Assembly: GCA_017550535.1 (NCBI GenBank)
Contig: JAFZOS010000039.1
Location: 1 to 64,000, forward strand
DNA length: 64,000 nucleotides
Direction of reading: 5' to 3'
Source: Lachnospiraceae bacterium
GTDB taxonomy: Bacteria > Bacillota > Clostridia > Lachnospirales > Lachnospiraceae
Shown here: in pieces, positions 1 to 7,981 of the stretch
Layout: every line of letters begins with the position of its first letter
Position numbering within the stretch: the stretch's first letter is position 1
Notes under the pieces: model-generated
What the model was told of the DNA's origin: nothing
Seen by the model: only the letters and a program-made list of their open reading frames with translations
The model's database searches: none
Made by a program: the position numbers and the translations under genes

Positions 1-211
1 AAAACCCTGGCTATCCGCGAGCAGATAGGCAACATTTGACGCGTTTCGATAAAACGGATAAGATGTAGGAGGTTCAAGAACAAAACCAGTCTCATTGGGA
101 GTTCTCTCATCTTTTCCAACTGACAGTAAGTTTACGCCGTCGTTTTATACGAACATGATTGCGGTTTATGTTATAATATTTTCGTTGGGATAAAATCACA
201 GGAGCAAAGAT
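1..211. other. 5' edge of window, no complete gene
   Basis: Nothing complete is seen here. Two plus-strand frames are open from base 1 and stop at 37-39 (TGA) and 64-66 (TAG); either could be the tail of a gene that begins outside the window, but both are too short to judge. A GGAGG at about 67-71 is not followed by a usable start. The stretch ends in the promoter and ribosome binding site of the potassium channel gene. Confidence 0.3.
172..177 (+). promoter_or_regulatory. -10 box of the potassium channel gene
   Basis: A perfect TATAAT lies about 35 nt before the ATG at 212. No convincing -35 hexamer is seen 16-18 nt upstream, so the promoter is inferred mainly from the -10 and its position ahead of the GGAG ribosome binding site. 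Confidence 0.45.
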
Positions 212-940
212 ATGCGAAAACGTATATATGAGATCATAGAAGTTTCCCAGGATAATGATAAAGCCAGCATGTGTTATGACATACTCATGATGATATCCAT
301 CGTAATAAGCGTCGTACCGCTTGCATTTAAGGAAACCAATACATTGTTCCATGTCGTGGATATAGTAACGACGACGCTGTTCATCACAGATTATATTTTA
401 AGATTTGCTACAGCGGATCTTAAGCTTGGGAAGAGCGGTATCCTTACATTCATAAGATATCCGTTCACACCATGGGCTATAATAGACCTTGTTTCAATAC
501 TGCCTGCGCTGAGTATATTGAGCAGCGGATTCAGACTGTTAAGGCTTTTCAGGATATTCCGCACATTCCGTGTTTTCAGGGTCTTTAAAGCTTTCAGGTA
601 TTCAAAGAGCATCACGATCATAATAAATGTGATGAAGAAATCAAAGGAACCCCTGCTTGCCGTATGCGTTCTGGCAGTCGGATATATACTGATATCGGCA
701 CTTATCATATTTAATGTTGAAGGGGATTCGTTCACGACTTTTTTTGATGCCATATACTGGGCGACCGTATCACTTACAACTGTTGGTTATGGGGATATCT
801 ATCCGGTCACGACGGCCGGGCGCATCATCACGATGTTATCTTCGATATTCGGGATCGCTATCGTGGCATTGCCGGCAGGCATAATAACAGCCGGATATCT
901 TGATGAGTTAAATTCTGAAAAAGACAGCAATAAAACCTGA
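212..940 (+). CDS. Voltage-gated potassium channel, six-TM type
   Basis: A 242-residue integral membrane protein with the layout of a prokaryotic Kv channel. The voltage-sensor S4 is exceptionally regular: residues 108-129 carry a positive charge at every third position (R108, R111, R114, R117, R120, R123, K126, R129). The selectivity filter TTVGYGD is at 189-195, between the S5 and S6 helices. The length is near that of KvAP-like channels, and there is no C-terminal RCK domain. The start follows GGAG at a good distance. It stands alone and converges on the zinc-ribbon gene across a shared terminator. Passive potassium flux across the cell membrane is the expected role; gating properties cannot be read from sequence. 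Confidence 0.93.
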   Translation: MRKRIYEIIEVSQDNDKASMCYDILMMISIVISVVPLAFKETNTLFHVVDIVTTTLFITDYILRFATADLKLGKSGILTFIRYPFTPWAIIDLVSILPALSILSSGFRLLRLFRIFRTFRVFRVFKAFRYSKSITIIINVMKKSKEPLLAVCVLAVGYILISALIIFNVEGDSFTTFFDAIYWATVSLTTVGYGDIYPVTTAGRIITMLSSIFGIAIVALPAGIITAGYLDELNSEKDSNKT

Positions 941-945
941 CATTA

Positions 946-978
946 AAAATCCTCTGTTTAAGAACAACAGAGGATTTT
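946..978. terminator. Bidirectional rho-independent terminator
   Basis: A perfect 13-bp inverted repeat, AAAATCCTCTGTT (946-958) and AACAGAGGATTTT (966-978), with a 7-nt loop and A/T runs on both flanks. It lies between the convergent potassium channel and zinc-ribbon genes and can serve both strands. Confidence 0.9.
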
Positions 979-985
979 GTTAACA

Positions 986-2971
986 TCAATTCTTCACGGA
1001 TACAGAGCCTTTATTCTTATCCATTATATATCCATCATCATATACAAAGAAATAATCACCGCTGAAATCAGGTACTTCAAAAGCAAGATAGATGTTTGAT
1101 GACATGCCGCTTTCTATATTGTCGATATTGAAGATATTGCTGAATCCATCGATCTTATCATCAAGCGTAAATGTGGGATCCTCTAACAGATATCCGTTGC
1201 GGTATGCCCGCATGTTATAACCGGCAAGGTCATAATCGATCTGTTTATCAGATGTATTGTTCAGCGTAAACTCAAAAACAGCATATTTTTCTTCACCTGA
1301 AATGACATTATTGTATGTATGCTCAGCGAATCCTTTATACTGGAGCTCATAGTCTTCTGAATATATGATCGTATCTGGTGCCGTTTCTTCATGTTCTGCC
1401 GTAAACGTATACATGGAATCCTTGTTAAACGGTTCCGTACTCACATCATCAGGTGTGACAGTCCATACACAATCTGATTTATAGAAGAATTTTATCTCAT
1501 TCCAGCCTTTAGGGACTTCAAAATCCTGGCATGAGAGCATCTTCATGTCCGTATCGACACTCGCGCTGTAAAACTGATCCACTTCATCCACTACAACATT
1601 TATATATGTATCCACATCCTCGACCTGTGTACCGTCCACATAACAGGTTATATCACCAGGAGAAATGGATGTCTTATCACCCGTGGCATTCAGGAAATCG
1701 AAAAATCCTATGATAACCTCATTATTGCCTGAAATATCTTCTTTGCCAAGGGCGGTTGGAAGATATGTCATTGCTTTTACATATGATAAACCAACGAAAA
1801 TACCACTTTTTTCGCCGATATCACCAACCTTCATATCTTTTGATGACGGAGCTAGCGTGACTGAATACTTTTCCGCAAGACCACCGGCTGATATGGATGT
1901 ATCGGCAGCTTTTTCTTCAACAGCCGGAGTTTCAACAGGTTCTTCCTCTGCCTCTTCAGCTGCGGTATCCTGAACTGTCGCTTCTTCTTTGACAACGGGG
2001 GTTTCTTTTACAGCATTTTTCTTATCCGAATTGCCGGAAAGGCCTATCACAAGATAGACAAGCCATGCAAGGACGATTGACCCGTATTTAATGAGCGGTT
2101 TCAGTTCTTTTTTACGCAGCAGGAGTATCGTGAGCGGGAGCGGGAATATGCATATCCAGCCGAGTACCCATAGCGCAGTATGATCTTTCTTTTTTGGAGG
2201 GGTGGATGGTGTCCATGTGTGTCCGCAGTCTTTACAGAATCCTACGGTACTTCTGACTATAGAAGTCCCGTTCTTACCTTTATATTCGCCCTGTTTCTCG
2301 CGGTTAAAGGTGATATTTGAACTACCACATTTTGGACAGCCTTCCTTTGTGACCATCTCACGTTCCTTGCGCATATCAGATGTGATGTAAGCGCCGCAGA
2401 ATGTACACTGCTTGCTCTTCATATCGATATCTGCACCACAGCTTGGGCATTTCATGAGATTTACCTGCTTATTTATCGGGGTTGAATTTACTTTATCTTC
2501 ATATCCTGCAAACAGACTGGTTGACTGAGGCTGCGGTGGGACCACAACGGGCACTACCACCGGCTGTACTATAGGTGTCGGGGCTGGAGCGGGTATTGGC
2601 GCCGGTGCCGGAGGCGGAGTTTGTACCGGTGCAGATTCTGGTGCTTTTTGCGTAATGAAATTATAACCGCATTCATTACAGAATTTTGAACCATGTTTTA
2701 TTTCAGTCCCGCACTGAGGGCAGGTTATGGTCTTTTCAGGTTCTTTGAGGATCTGCGGTTCTGCGGGTGTTACTACAGGCGTAGCCGGAGTAGAAGCTTT
2801 CTGCTTTGCGTTTTCTTTTTCATCTGCGCTCAATGTACCCCAGTCTTCAAATGCAATCTTTGTATCAGCAAGAAATACGGCACATTTGGTACACTTAACT
2901 CGTTTATTGCTGCCCTGTACCTTAAAAATCTTTTTGCATTCAGGACAGACATACATGAAATAATCGCTCAT
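986..2971 (-). CDS. Multi-zinc-ribbon membrane protein, function unknown
   Basis: A 661-residue protein with at least four CxxC zinc-ribbon units in its N-terminal 250 residues (CPECKK...CTKC near the N terminus, CPQCG...CNECG, CPSCG...CTFCG, CPKCG...CKDCG). A proline/alanine-rich linker separates the second and third. Two hydrophobic segments follow (ALWVLGWICIFPLPLTILLL and a second one ending in LVYLVIGL), then an acidic linker and a long C-terminal region with no recognised motif, probably extracellular. The start follows GAGGA. Such ribbon-TM-extracellular architectures are common in Clostridia and may scaffold or sense at the membrane, but I recognise no specific function. It is monocistronic. 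Confidence 0.85.
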   Translation of the reverse strand: MSDYFMYVCPECKKIFKVQGSNKRVKCTKCAVFLADTKIAFEDWGTLSADEKENAKQKASTPATPVVTPAEPQILKEPEKTITCPQCGTEIKHGSKFCNECGYNFITQKAPESAPVQTPPPAPAPIPAPAPTPIVQPVVVPVVVPPQPQSTSLFAGYEDKVNSTPINKQVNLMKCPSCGADIDMKSKQCTFCGAYITSDMRKEREMVTKEGCPKCGSSNITFNREKQGEYKGKNGTSIVRSTVGFCKDCGHTWTPSTPPKKKDHTALWVLGWICIFPLPLTILLLRKKELKPLIKYGSIVLAWLVYLVIGLSGNSDKKNAVKETPVVKEEATVQDTAAEEAEEEPVETPAVEEKAADTSISAGGLAEKYSVTLAPSSKDMKVGDIGEKSGIFVGLSYVKAMTYLPTALGKEDISGNNEVIIGFFDFLNATGDKTSISPGDITCYVDGTQVEDVDTYINVVVDEVDQFYSASVDTDMKMLSCQDFEVPKGWNEIKFFYKSDCVWTVTPDDVSTEPFNKDSMYTFTAEHEETAPDTIIYSEDYELQYKGFAEHTYNNVISGEEKYAVFEFTLNNTSDKQIDYDLAGYNMRAYRNGYLLEDPTFTLDDKIDGFSNIFNIDNIESGMSSNIYLAFEVPDFSGDYFFVYDDGYIMDKNKGSVSVKN

Positions 2972-3062
2972 ATCCGTATCCTCATATATGGTTTATTGAA
3001 ATGGAAATAATCATTTTGACTATATAACAGGATTATATCACATTTTGATGTGTATAGATTAC

Positions 3063-3287
3063 TTATTCTATACTTCCACCTTGCATCTCAATATAATCCT
3101 TCAAATCATCGATAATGCCCTGGTTTCCGGTAGAATTATATTTTTCATAGCAAACATCAATATACCCTGGCACGTCATATTTCTTAAATATACCAGATAA
3201 CTCAGAATATGATTTATTCCATGCCTTTGCCAAAACCGGTATCAGAGTCAACTGCATATTTAGTACTTCCTTGTCTCTCGTTTTCAT
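3063..3287 (-). CDS. DUF3791-like small protein
   Basis: A 74-residue protein with the helical pattern and the conserved FKKYDVPGYIDVCYE core plus a D-DLKDYIE ending, as in DUF3791 proteins. A start at the internal ATG (64 residues, preceded by GGAAG) is also possible. It is 46 nt downstream of the BRO-like gene and probably co-transcribed. DUF3791 genes often sit next to putative toxins, so an antitoxin-like role in this islet is conceivable, but no toxin partner is recognisable here. Confidence 0.65.
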   Translation of the reverse strand: MKTRDKEVLNMQLTLIPVLAKAWNKSYSELSGIFKKYDVPGYIDVCYEKYNSTGNQGIIDDLKDYIEMQGGSIE

Positions 3288-3333
3288 AATCAGAAAGATC
3301 CCCTGTCCGCCATATAACTACTTCTCTGCGTTA

Positions 3334-4212
3334 TTATTCCTCTTCTTGGTTATCACTTTTGTCATTAACAGTTTCTATAAGACCTGTAACTAACTCCTGC
3401 AATTGCGCAGCATTTTTGCTTGTGATCACAGGTTTTCCTGTTCTCTTTTCCACCGCCATTCTTGCTTCTCCTGCAGCTTCTCCGCCTTCAATTGCAACCA
3501 TTCGACTTTCCTCAAATGATTCCGGTTGTTTTTGCTTTGAAATTTCTGTAGTAGTAGCCTCTGCCAGCATATTAAGGACAAGTTCCAGGGTGGACATATT
3601 ATCCCTTAAGTTTTCTTTTTTCAAGCCTTTAAGATTCTTATACTGCCGCGTTGTCATTCCGGACCAGGCTTTCGTTATTTCATCAGTCAGGATTGCGTAT
3701 TCTACGCCTTTCTTGACACCGCGTTTATCCCACTCATCCGTAAGTTCTTTTCTTACCTGGATTGCCTGCAGGCGCTGATTGATCCACTCCCGGGAATAGC
3801 CTTTTTTAGCGTAGGTTTCGAGAGCTCTTTCGATAGTTTGCTCAGGATCGATCACTTCCTCGATTCGTTCTCTGCCAACCTGAGCAAGCCACATTTTAAA
3901 TGGCTCCGCTTTTTTTGAAGGAATAGACTGAATAATTCGCAGTAACTGCTCTGTATTAGCTACATCCGTGTTATAACGCTTTCCATCCTTTGATGATTTC
4001 ATTTTCAGTTGGTGACAATTTGTCACCAACTGACTTCCCTCATCTTTAAGCCTTTGTTTCAACTTATTCCAGTATTTGCGTCCATCGGCGCTTTCAGTAA
4101 GCGCCTGAACCACATCCACAATCGAAAAATACCATTCTTCTTCGTCCTCGACCCACGCTGTCCTAATAGGCTGGTCTTCAAATAATTGTACCTTATCATT
4201 TGTTATCTGCAT
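3334..4212 (-). CDS. BRO/DinD-like protein with Bro-N domain
   Basis: A 292-residue protein whose first ~110 residues match the Bro-N fold known from phage antirepressors (IRTAWVEDEEEWYFSIVDVV opening, then ALTES...YWNKLKQRL). The middle (residues ~125-200) is a helical region like DinD/BRO proteins of bacteria, and the tail is acidic and low complexity. It overlaps the upstream HTH gene by 17 bp, so the two are translationally coupled. Known BRO proteins bind DNA or repressors; here an antirepressor or partner role toward the HTH protein is an inference from the overlap. Probably horizontally acquired. Confidence 0.75.
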   Translation of the reverse strand: MQITNDKVQLFEDQPIRTAWVEDEEEWYFSIVDVVQALTESADGRKYWNKLKQRLKDEGSQLVTNCHQLKMKSSKDGKRYNTDVANTEQLLRIIQSIPSKKAEPFKMWLAQVGRERIEEVIDPEQTIERALETYAKKGYSREWINQRLQAIQVRKELTDEWDKRGVKKGVEYAILTDEITKAWSGMTTRQYKNLKGLKKENLRDNMSTLELVLNMLAEATTTEISKQKQPESFEESRMVAIEGGEAAGEARMAVEKRTGKPVITSKNAAQLQELVTGLIETVNDKSDNQEEE

Positions 4213-4405
4213 AATCTCCCCCCCTTATTAATTCCTCATACTTTAACTGATATGACAATAGTCGCGGTATATACTCAGGTGGTGTTCTTCTTCCCGCCTC
4301 CCAATCTTCCAATGTCCTGACTGGGATACCCGTATGTTCCGAAAACTCTTTTCGATTCATATTTGTACTCTCACGTAGTTCTTTAATAACCTTTGCAGTA
4401 TCCAT
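4196..4405 (-). CDS. HTH DNA-binding protein (XRE-like), repressor of the islet
   Basis: A 69-residue protein with a helix-turn-helix of the type 'NRKEFSEHTGIPVRTLEDWE', followed by AGRRTPPEYIPRLL, typical of short phage-like or toxin-antitoxin-like repressors. I chose the ATG at 4405 because GAGGGAG lies 3-9 nt upstream; a longer in-frame start at 4462 would run through the promoter. Its stop overlaps the start of the BRO-like gene. Two near-identical palindromic sites in its own promoter suggest autoregulation. Confidence 0.75.
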   Translation of the reverse strand: MDTAKVIKELRESTNMNRKEFSEHTGIPVRTLEDWEAGRRTPPEYIPRLLSYQLKYEELIRGGDYADNK

Positions 4406-4416
4406 GGCTCCCTCCT

Positions 4417-4467
4417 CGCATTGCGTTTGTTTAATTGTATCATACAAATCGTGACCACGCAATGCGT
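4417..4467 (-). promoter_or_regulatory. Promoter with paired operator palindromes for the HTH gene
   Basis: On the minus strand a -10 TACAAT (plus-strand 4434-4439) and a weak -35 TTGCGT (4457-4462) are separated by 17 bp. The palindrome CGCATTGCGT (4417-4426) lies just downstream of the -10, and ACGCAATGCGT (4457-4467) covers the -35. Two copies of one site bracketing the core promoter is the classic layout for repression by the protein encoded immediately downstream. Confidence 0.6.
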
Positions 4468-4554
4468 TTTGGGGATTTAATTCTGCTTTGCTGCATACTC
4501 CTTCGCACTGCGCTGCGCTTCGTGCTCATGTATGTTGTCGCCAAATACTACGTT

Positions 4555-4675
4555 AATAAATATGGAAATCCCTTCGGGATTTTACGCACAAAACAAAAGG
4601 CGGGATTCGAATGCAAGCATTCATCCCACCTCTCGTTTTGTGCTAAAAACAGCTTCGCTGTTTTCCATATTTATT
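4555..4675. repeat. Compound palindromic element, multi-hairpin
   Basis: Outer 14-bp arms AATAAATATGGAAA (4555-4568) and TTTCCATATTTATT (4662-4675) are perfectly complementary. Inside are three further hairpins: AAATCCC/GGGATTT (4566-4582), GCACAAAAC/GTTTTGTGC (4586-4594 with 4635-4643, itself enclosing a second stem around GAATGC/GCATTC), and AAAACAGC/GCTGTTTT (4646-4664). Together they could fold as a cloverleaf-like junction. It lies between guaA and the HTH islet in a 230-bp gene-free gap. It may be a miniature mobile element, a structured RNA, or an unusual terminator for guaA. No second copy was noticed in the window. Confidence 0.7.
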
Positions 4676-4695
4676 CCTTTGTACTTGGCTCGTTA

Positions 4696-6417
4696 TCACT
4701 CAAGTTCGATAGTCCCGGGCGGCTTTGTTGTAAGATCATAGAATACCCGGTTCACGCCGCGGACTTCGTTGATTATCCTGCCCATTACGGTCTGGAGGAC
4801 TTCAAACGGTATGTCGGCGGCTTCGGCGGTCATGAAATCAATCGTTTTGACGGCGCGCAGTGCAACTGCATAGTCATAGGTGCGCTCGTCGCCCATTACG
4901 CCGACGCTTCGCATGTTGGTAAGCGCCGCGAAATACTGGTCAGGCATCCACGGCGGTTCACCCGAAAGGCTGCGTTTGCAGGCATCCTTAAGTCCCTCGT
5001 ATTTAGCCCTGTCATATTCACTCGCAGCTTTCTTCATCTGCCAATCCCTGACGGCGGCAGCTATCTCCTCCCTGAATATCGCATCCGCCTCCTGCACTAT
5101 CCTGACCTTATCTGCAGTCACCTCGCCCACTATCCTGACGCCAAGTCCGGGACCCGGGAAGGGCTGCCTGTACACAAGGCTGTTGGGAAGTCCAAGCTTA
5201 AGCCCGACCTTCCTTACCTCATCCTTAAACAGATCCCTGAGCGGTTCGATTATGCCCTTAAAATCTACATGGTCCGGAAGTCCACCGACGTTATGATGGG
5301 ACTTTATGACGGCTGATTCTCCCCCAAGTCCGCTTTCGACCACATCGGGATATATCGTTCCCTGCGCAAGGTAATCAACCTTGCCTATCTTCTTTGCTTC
5401 CTCTTCAAAAACCCTTATAAACTCCTCACCTATGATCTTACGCTTCTGTTCCGGTTCGCTTACCCCTTTAAGCTTTTCATAATATCTGTCCTGAGCATTG
5501 ACGCGGACAAAATTAAGGTCAAAACCTCCTTCGCTCCCGAATATCGCCTCGACCTCGTCGCCCTCGTTTTTCCGAAGAAGGCCGTGATCGACAAACACAC
5601 AGGTAAGCTGTTTTCCTATTGCACGTGCAAGCAGTGCGGCAAGTACGGAAGAATCAACCCCTCCGGACAGCGCAAGCAGCACCTTGCCCCTTCCGACGCG
5701 CTCCCTTATATTAATGACCGCATTGTCAACGAAGGTATCCATCCTCCATGAACCGCTGCAGCCGCATATCTTCCTGACAAAATTGTAAAGTATCTTCGTG
5801 CCTTCGACGGTATGCAGTACCTCGGGATGAAACTGTATGGCATACAGCTTCCTGCTTTCATCCTCAGCCGCCGCAACCGGACAGTTCTCCGTATATGCGA
5901 CTGTCGAAAATCCCGGCGCAAGCTTTGAAATATAATCAAAATGGCTCATCCATACCTGGGTGACCATCGTATCTATCTCATCAAAAGCCCTGTTTGACTT
6001 TTCCCTGTTTGATGGCAGGTCTGCAAAGCTTTCCCTCGGATCCATGGCTTCGCCCACATTTTCAAACAGCTTTGATTTTGAATTGATAAGGGTCCTTGTC
6101 CTGCCGTACTCCCTGTTGTCTGCCTTCTTGACTTCGCCGCCGAGCACATGCTGCAAAAGCTGCGCTCCGTAGCATAGACCGAGTACCGGTATACCTGTCT
6201 CAAACAGCTCCCTTCCCGCAGATGGCGCACCCTTTTCATACACGCTGTTCGGGCCGCCGGTAAGGATTATTCCCCTGGGCTTTGATTCCAGTATCTTATC
6301 AAGAGGCGTCTTATACGAATATATCTCGCAGTAAACGTTACACTCGCGTACACGCCGTGCAACCAGCTGGTTATATTGTCCTCCGAAATCAATGACTACT
6401 ATCTTTTCTCTGTTCAT
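4696..6417 (-). CDS. guaA: GMP synthase (glutamine-hydrolysing)
   Basis: GuaA aminates XMP to GMP using glutamine and ATP. Residues 1-220 form the class I glutamine amidotransferase with catalytic C82 (LGLCYGAQ) and H197/E199 (QFHPEV); the ATP-pyrophosphatase loop SGGVDSS is at 251-257; the dimerisation domain ends with the expected KPPGTIE. At 573 residues it is about 50-60 residues longer than the usual ~515. Extra segments lie at about 120-153, between the amidotransferase core strands, and at about 455-490, just before the conserved RSVGVMGD stretch. The active-site motifs are intact, so it should be functional. It appears monocistronic. Confidence 0.95.
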   Translation of the reverse strand: MNREKIVVIDFGGQYNQLVARRVRECNVYCEIYSYKTPLDKILESKPRGIILTGGPNSVYEKGAPSAGRELFETGIPVLGLCYGAQLLQHVLGGEVKKADNREYGRTRTLINSKSKLFENVGEAMDPRESFADLPSNREKSNRAFDEIDTMVTQVWMSHFDYISKLAPGFSTVAYTENCPVAAAEDESRKLYAIQFHPEVLHTVEGTKILYNFVRKICGCSGSWRMDTFVDNAVINIRERVGRGKVLLALSGGVDSSVLAALLARAIGKQLTCVFVDHGLLRKNEGDEVEAIFGSEGGFDLNFVRVNAQDRYYEKLKGVSEPEQKRKIIGEEFIRVFEEEAKKIGKVDYLAQGTIYPDVVESGLGGESAVIKSHHNVGGLPDHVDFKGIIEPLRDLFKDEVRKVGLKLGLPNSLVYRQPFPGPGLGVRIVGEVTADKVRIVQEADAIFREEIAAAVRDWQMKKAASEYDRAKYEGLKDACKRSLSGEPPWMPDQYFAALTNMRSVGVMGDERTYDYAVALRAVKTIDFMTAEAADIPFEVLQTVMGRIINEVRGVNRVFYDLTTKPPGTIELE

Positions 6418-6577
6418 TTTATGCTCCGTTCCCGGCTTTAGAACGCCTGATATTAAGGAAGCTCCAAACAGTTATAATATTAACACTCAGTCCCGCTTTC
6501 TTTCAATAGTTACAATTAGCAGATGATTTTTTCAATATAAAGTGGTATCATTAGGATTAGTTTAGGAGGCTGAGCCG

Positions 6578-7966
6578 ATGTTTAAGCAAAAAAAGCCCGT
6601 TAAACAGGGGCTCCACATCATTATCGTAGGATGTGGAAAGGTGGGTTCCACACTGGTCGAGATCTTAAGCAATGAAGGAAATGACATTACCATCATCGAC
6701 AAGGATCCCGCGATTGTTGAATCACTTACCAATACCTTCGACGTAATGGGGATCGAGGGTAACGGAGCAAGCTTTACCACTCAGGAAGAAGCCGGGATCA
6801 AGAAGGCCGACCTTATGATCGCGGTGACCAATTCCGACGAGCTTAACCTCTTATGCTGCACCGTTGCAAAGCAGGTTGGTAACTGTGCCACGATAGCAAG
6901 GGTAAGGACTCCCGAATACAATAAGGAAGTACAGTACCTGACCGAACAGCTTGGCCTTGCGATGATCATAAACCCCGAATATGAAGTGGCCAAGGAAATA
7001 TCACGTATCCTGTATCTTCCGTCCGCGCTTGAGGTAAGCTCATTTGCACACGGACAGGCCGAACTCATCAAATACAAGATAAGCGAAGACAATCCTTTAA
7101 ACGGGATCAAGATCGCCGATCTTTCAACCGTCATCAAAACAAAGATACTTATCTGCGCCATCGAGCGCGATGACAAGGTATACATCCCTTCCGGAAACAA
7201 CCATATACAGGCCGGGGATATCATATCATTCGTGACTCCCAGGAAGTCCGTTAAGGATTTCTTTTCGCAGATCGGTGTCAAGACAAACAAGATCAAGGAT
7301 ACGATGATCATCGGCGGAGGAAAAGCGGCTTATTACCTTGCCAATATGCTCCTTAACATGGGCATGGCAGTTAAGATAATCGAAGCGAACAAAGCAAGAT
7401 GCGAGGAATTAAGCATCCTGCTGCCCAAGGCCATAATCATAAACGGCGACGGCACAAACGAGGAACTTCTCAATGAAGAAGGGATCGACGGCGTCGGCTC
7501 ATTCATACCGCTTACAGGCATTGATGAGGAAAACATAATCCTGACTCTTTACGCCAAGCAGGTATCAAAGGCAAAGGTCATAACAAAGATAAACCGCATC
7601 AATTTCCGCGGCGTAATAAGTAAGCTGGATCTTGGAAGCACCGTTTATCCGAGGTACATCACAAGCGAAGCTATCATTGCATACGTCCGCGCCAAAAAGA
7701 ATTCAATGAACTCAAACATCGAAACCCTGTACCATATGTTTGACCACAGGGTTGAAGCGATCGAGTTCAATATAGACAAGGAATCCCAGGTCACCGGTAT
7801 TACGCTTGCCCAGCTTCAGCTTAAGGACAACCTGATCATCGCCTTTATAAACAGGAGCGGCAAGGTATTCATCCCCAGCGGTTCCGACTGCATGATGGTA
7901 GGGGATTCGGTAATGATAGTAACAACCCATACGGGATTTGATAATATACTCGATATACTTGAGTGA
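6578..7966 (+). CDS. trkA: Trk system potassium uptake regulator TrkA
   Basis: A 462-residue cytoplasmic protein with two tandem RCK/TrkA modules. Each has an N-terminal NAD-binding Rossmann fold (VGCGKVGSTL near residue 17 and IGGGKAAYYL near 246) followed by a TrkA-C ligand domain. TrkA binds NAD(H)/nucleotides and gates the TrkH channel. The start follows AGGAGG at a good spacing. Only 15 nt separate it from trkH, so the two form an operon. A short N-terminal basic extension precedes the first Rossmann strand. Confidence 0.95.
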   Translation: MFKQKKPVKQGLHIIIVGCGKVGSTLVEILSNEGNDITIIDKDPAIVESLTNTFDVMGIEGNGASFTTQEEAGIKKADLMIAVTNSDELNLLCCTVAKQVGNCATIARVRTPEYNKEVQYLTEQLGLAMIINPEYEVAKEISRILYLPSALEVSSFAHGQAELIKYKISEDNPLNGIKIADLSTVIKTKILICAIERDDKVYIPSGNNHIQAGDIISFVTPRKSVKDFFSQIGVKTNKIKDTMIIGGGKAAYYLANMLLNMGMAVKIIEANKARCEELSILLPKAIIINGDGTNEELLNEEGIDGVGSFIPLTGIDEENIILTLYAKQVSKAKVITKINRINFRGVISKLDLGSTVYPRYITSEAIIAYVRAKKNSMNSNIETLYHMFDHRVEAIEFNIDKESQVTGITLAQLQLKDNLIIAFINRSGKVFIPSGSDCMMVGDSVMIVTTHTGFDNILDILE

Positions 7967-7981
7967 TATACGGAGCAGCAA

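Noticed and set aside
107-352. Minus-strand open frame at the window edge
   Set aside because: It lies antisense to the start of the potassium channel gene and its promoter, with no coding signal of its own.
4586-4643. tRNA-like element: a minus-strand TTCGAATC resembling a T-loop within a stem GCACAAAAC/GTTTTGTGC
   Set aside because: There is no D-arm or anticodon arm and the length is about 58 nt. The T-loop match is part of one long hairpin inside the compound palindrome.
3000-4700. Integrated prophage
   Set aside because: Only an HTH and a BRO-like gene are phage-like. There is no integrase, structural gene or attachment-site duplication.
4435-5316. A 293-codon open frame on the plus strand
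   Set aside because: It runs antisense to the 3' end of guaA and through the palindromic element; its product has no recognisable pattern and lacks a proper ribosome binding site.
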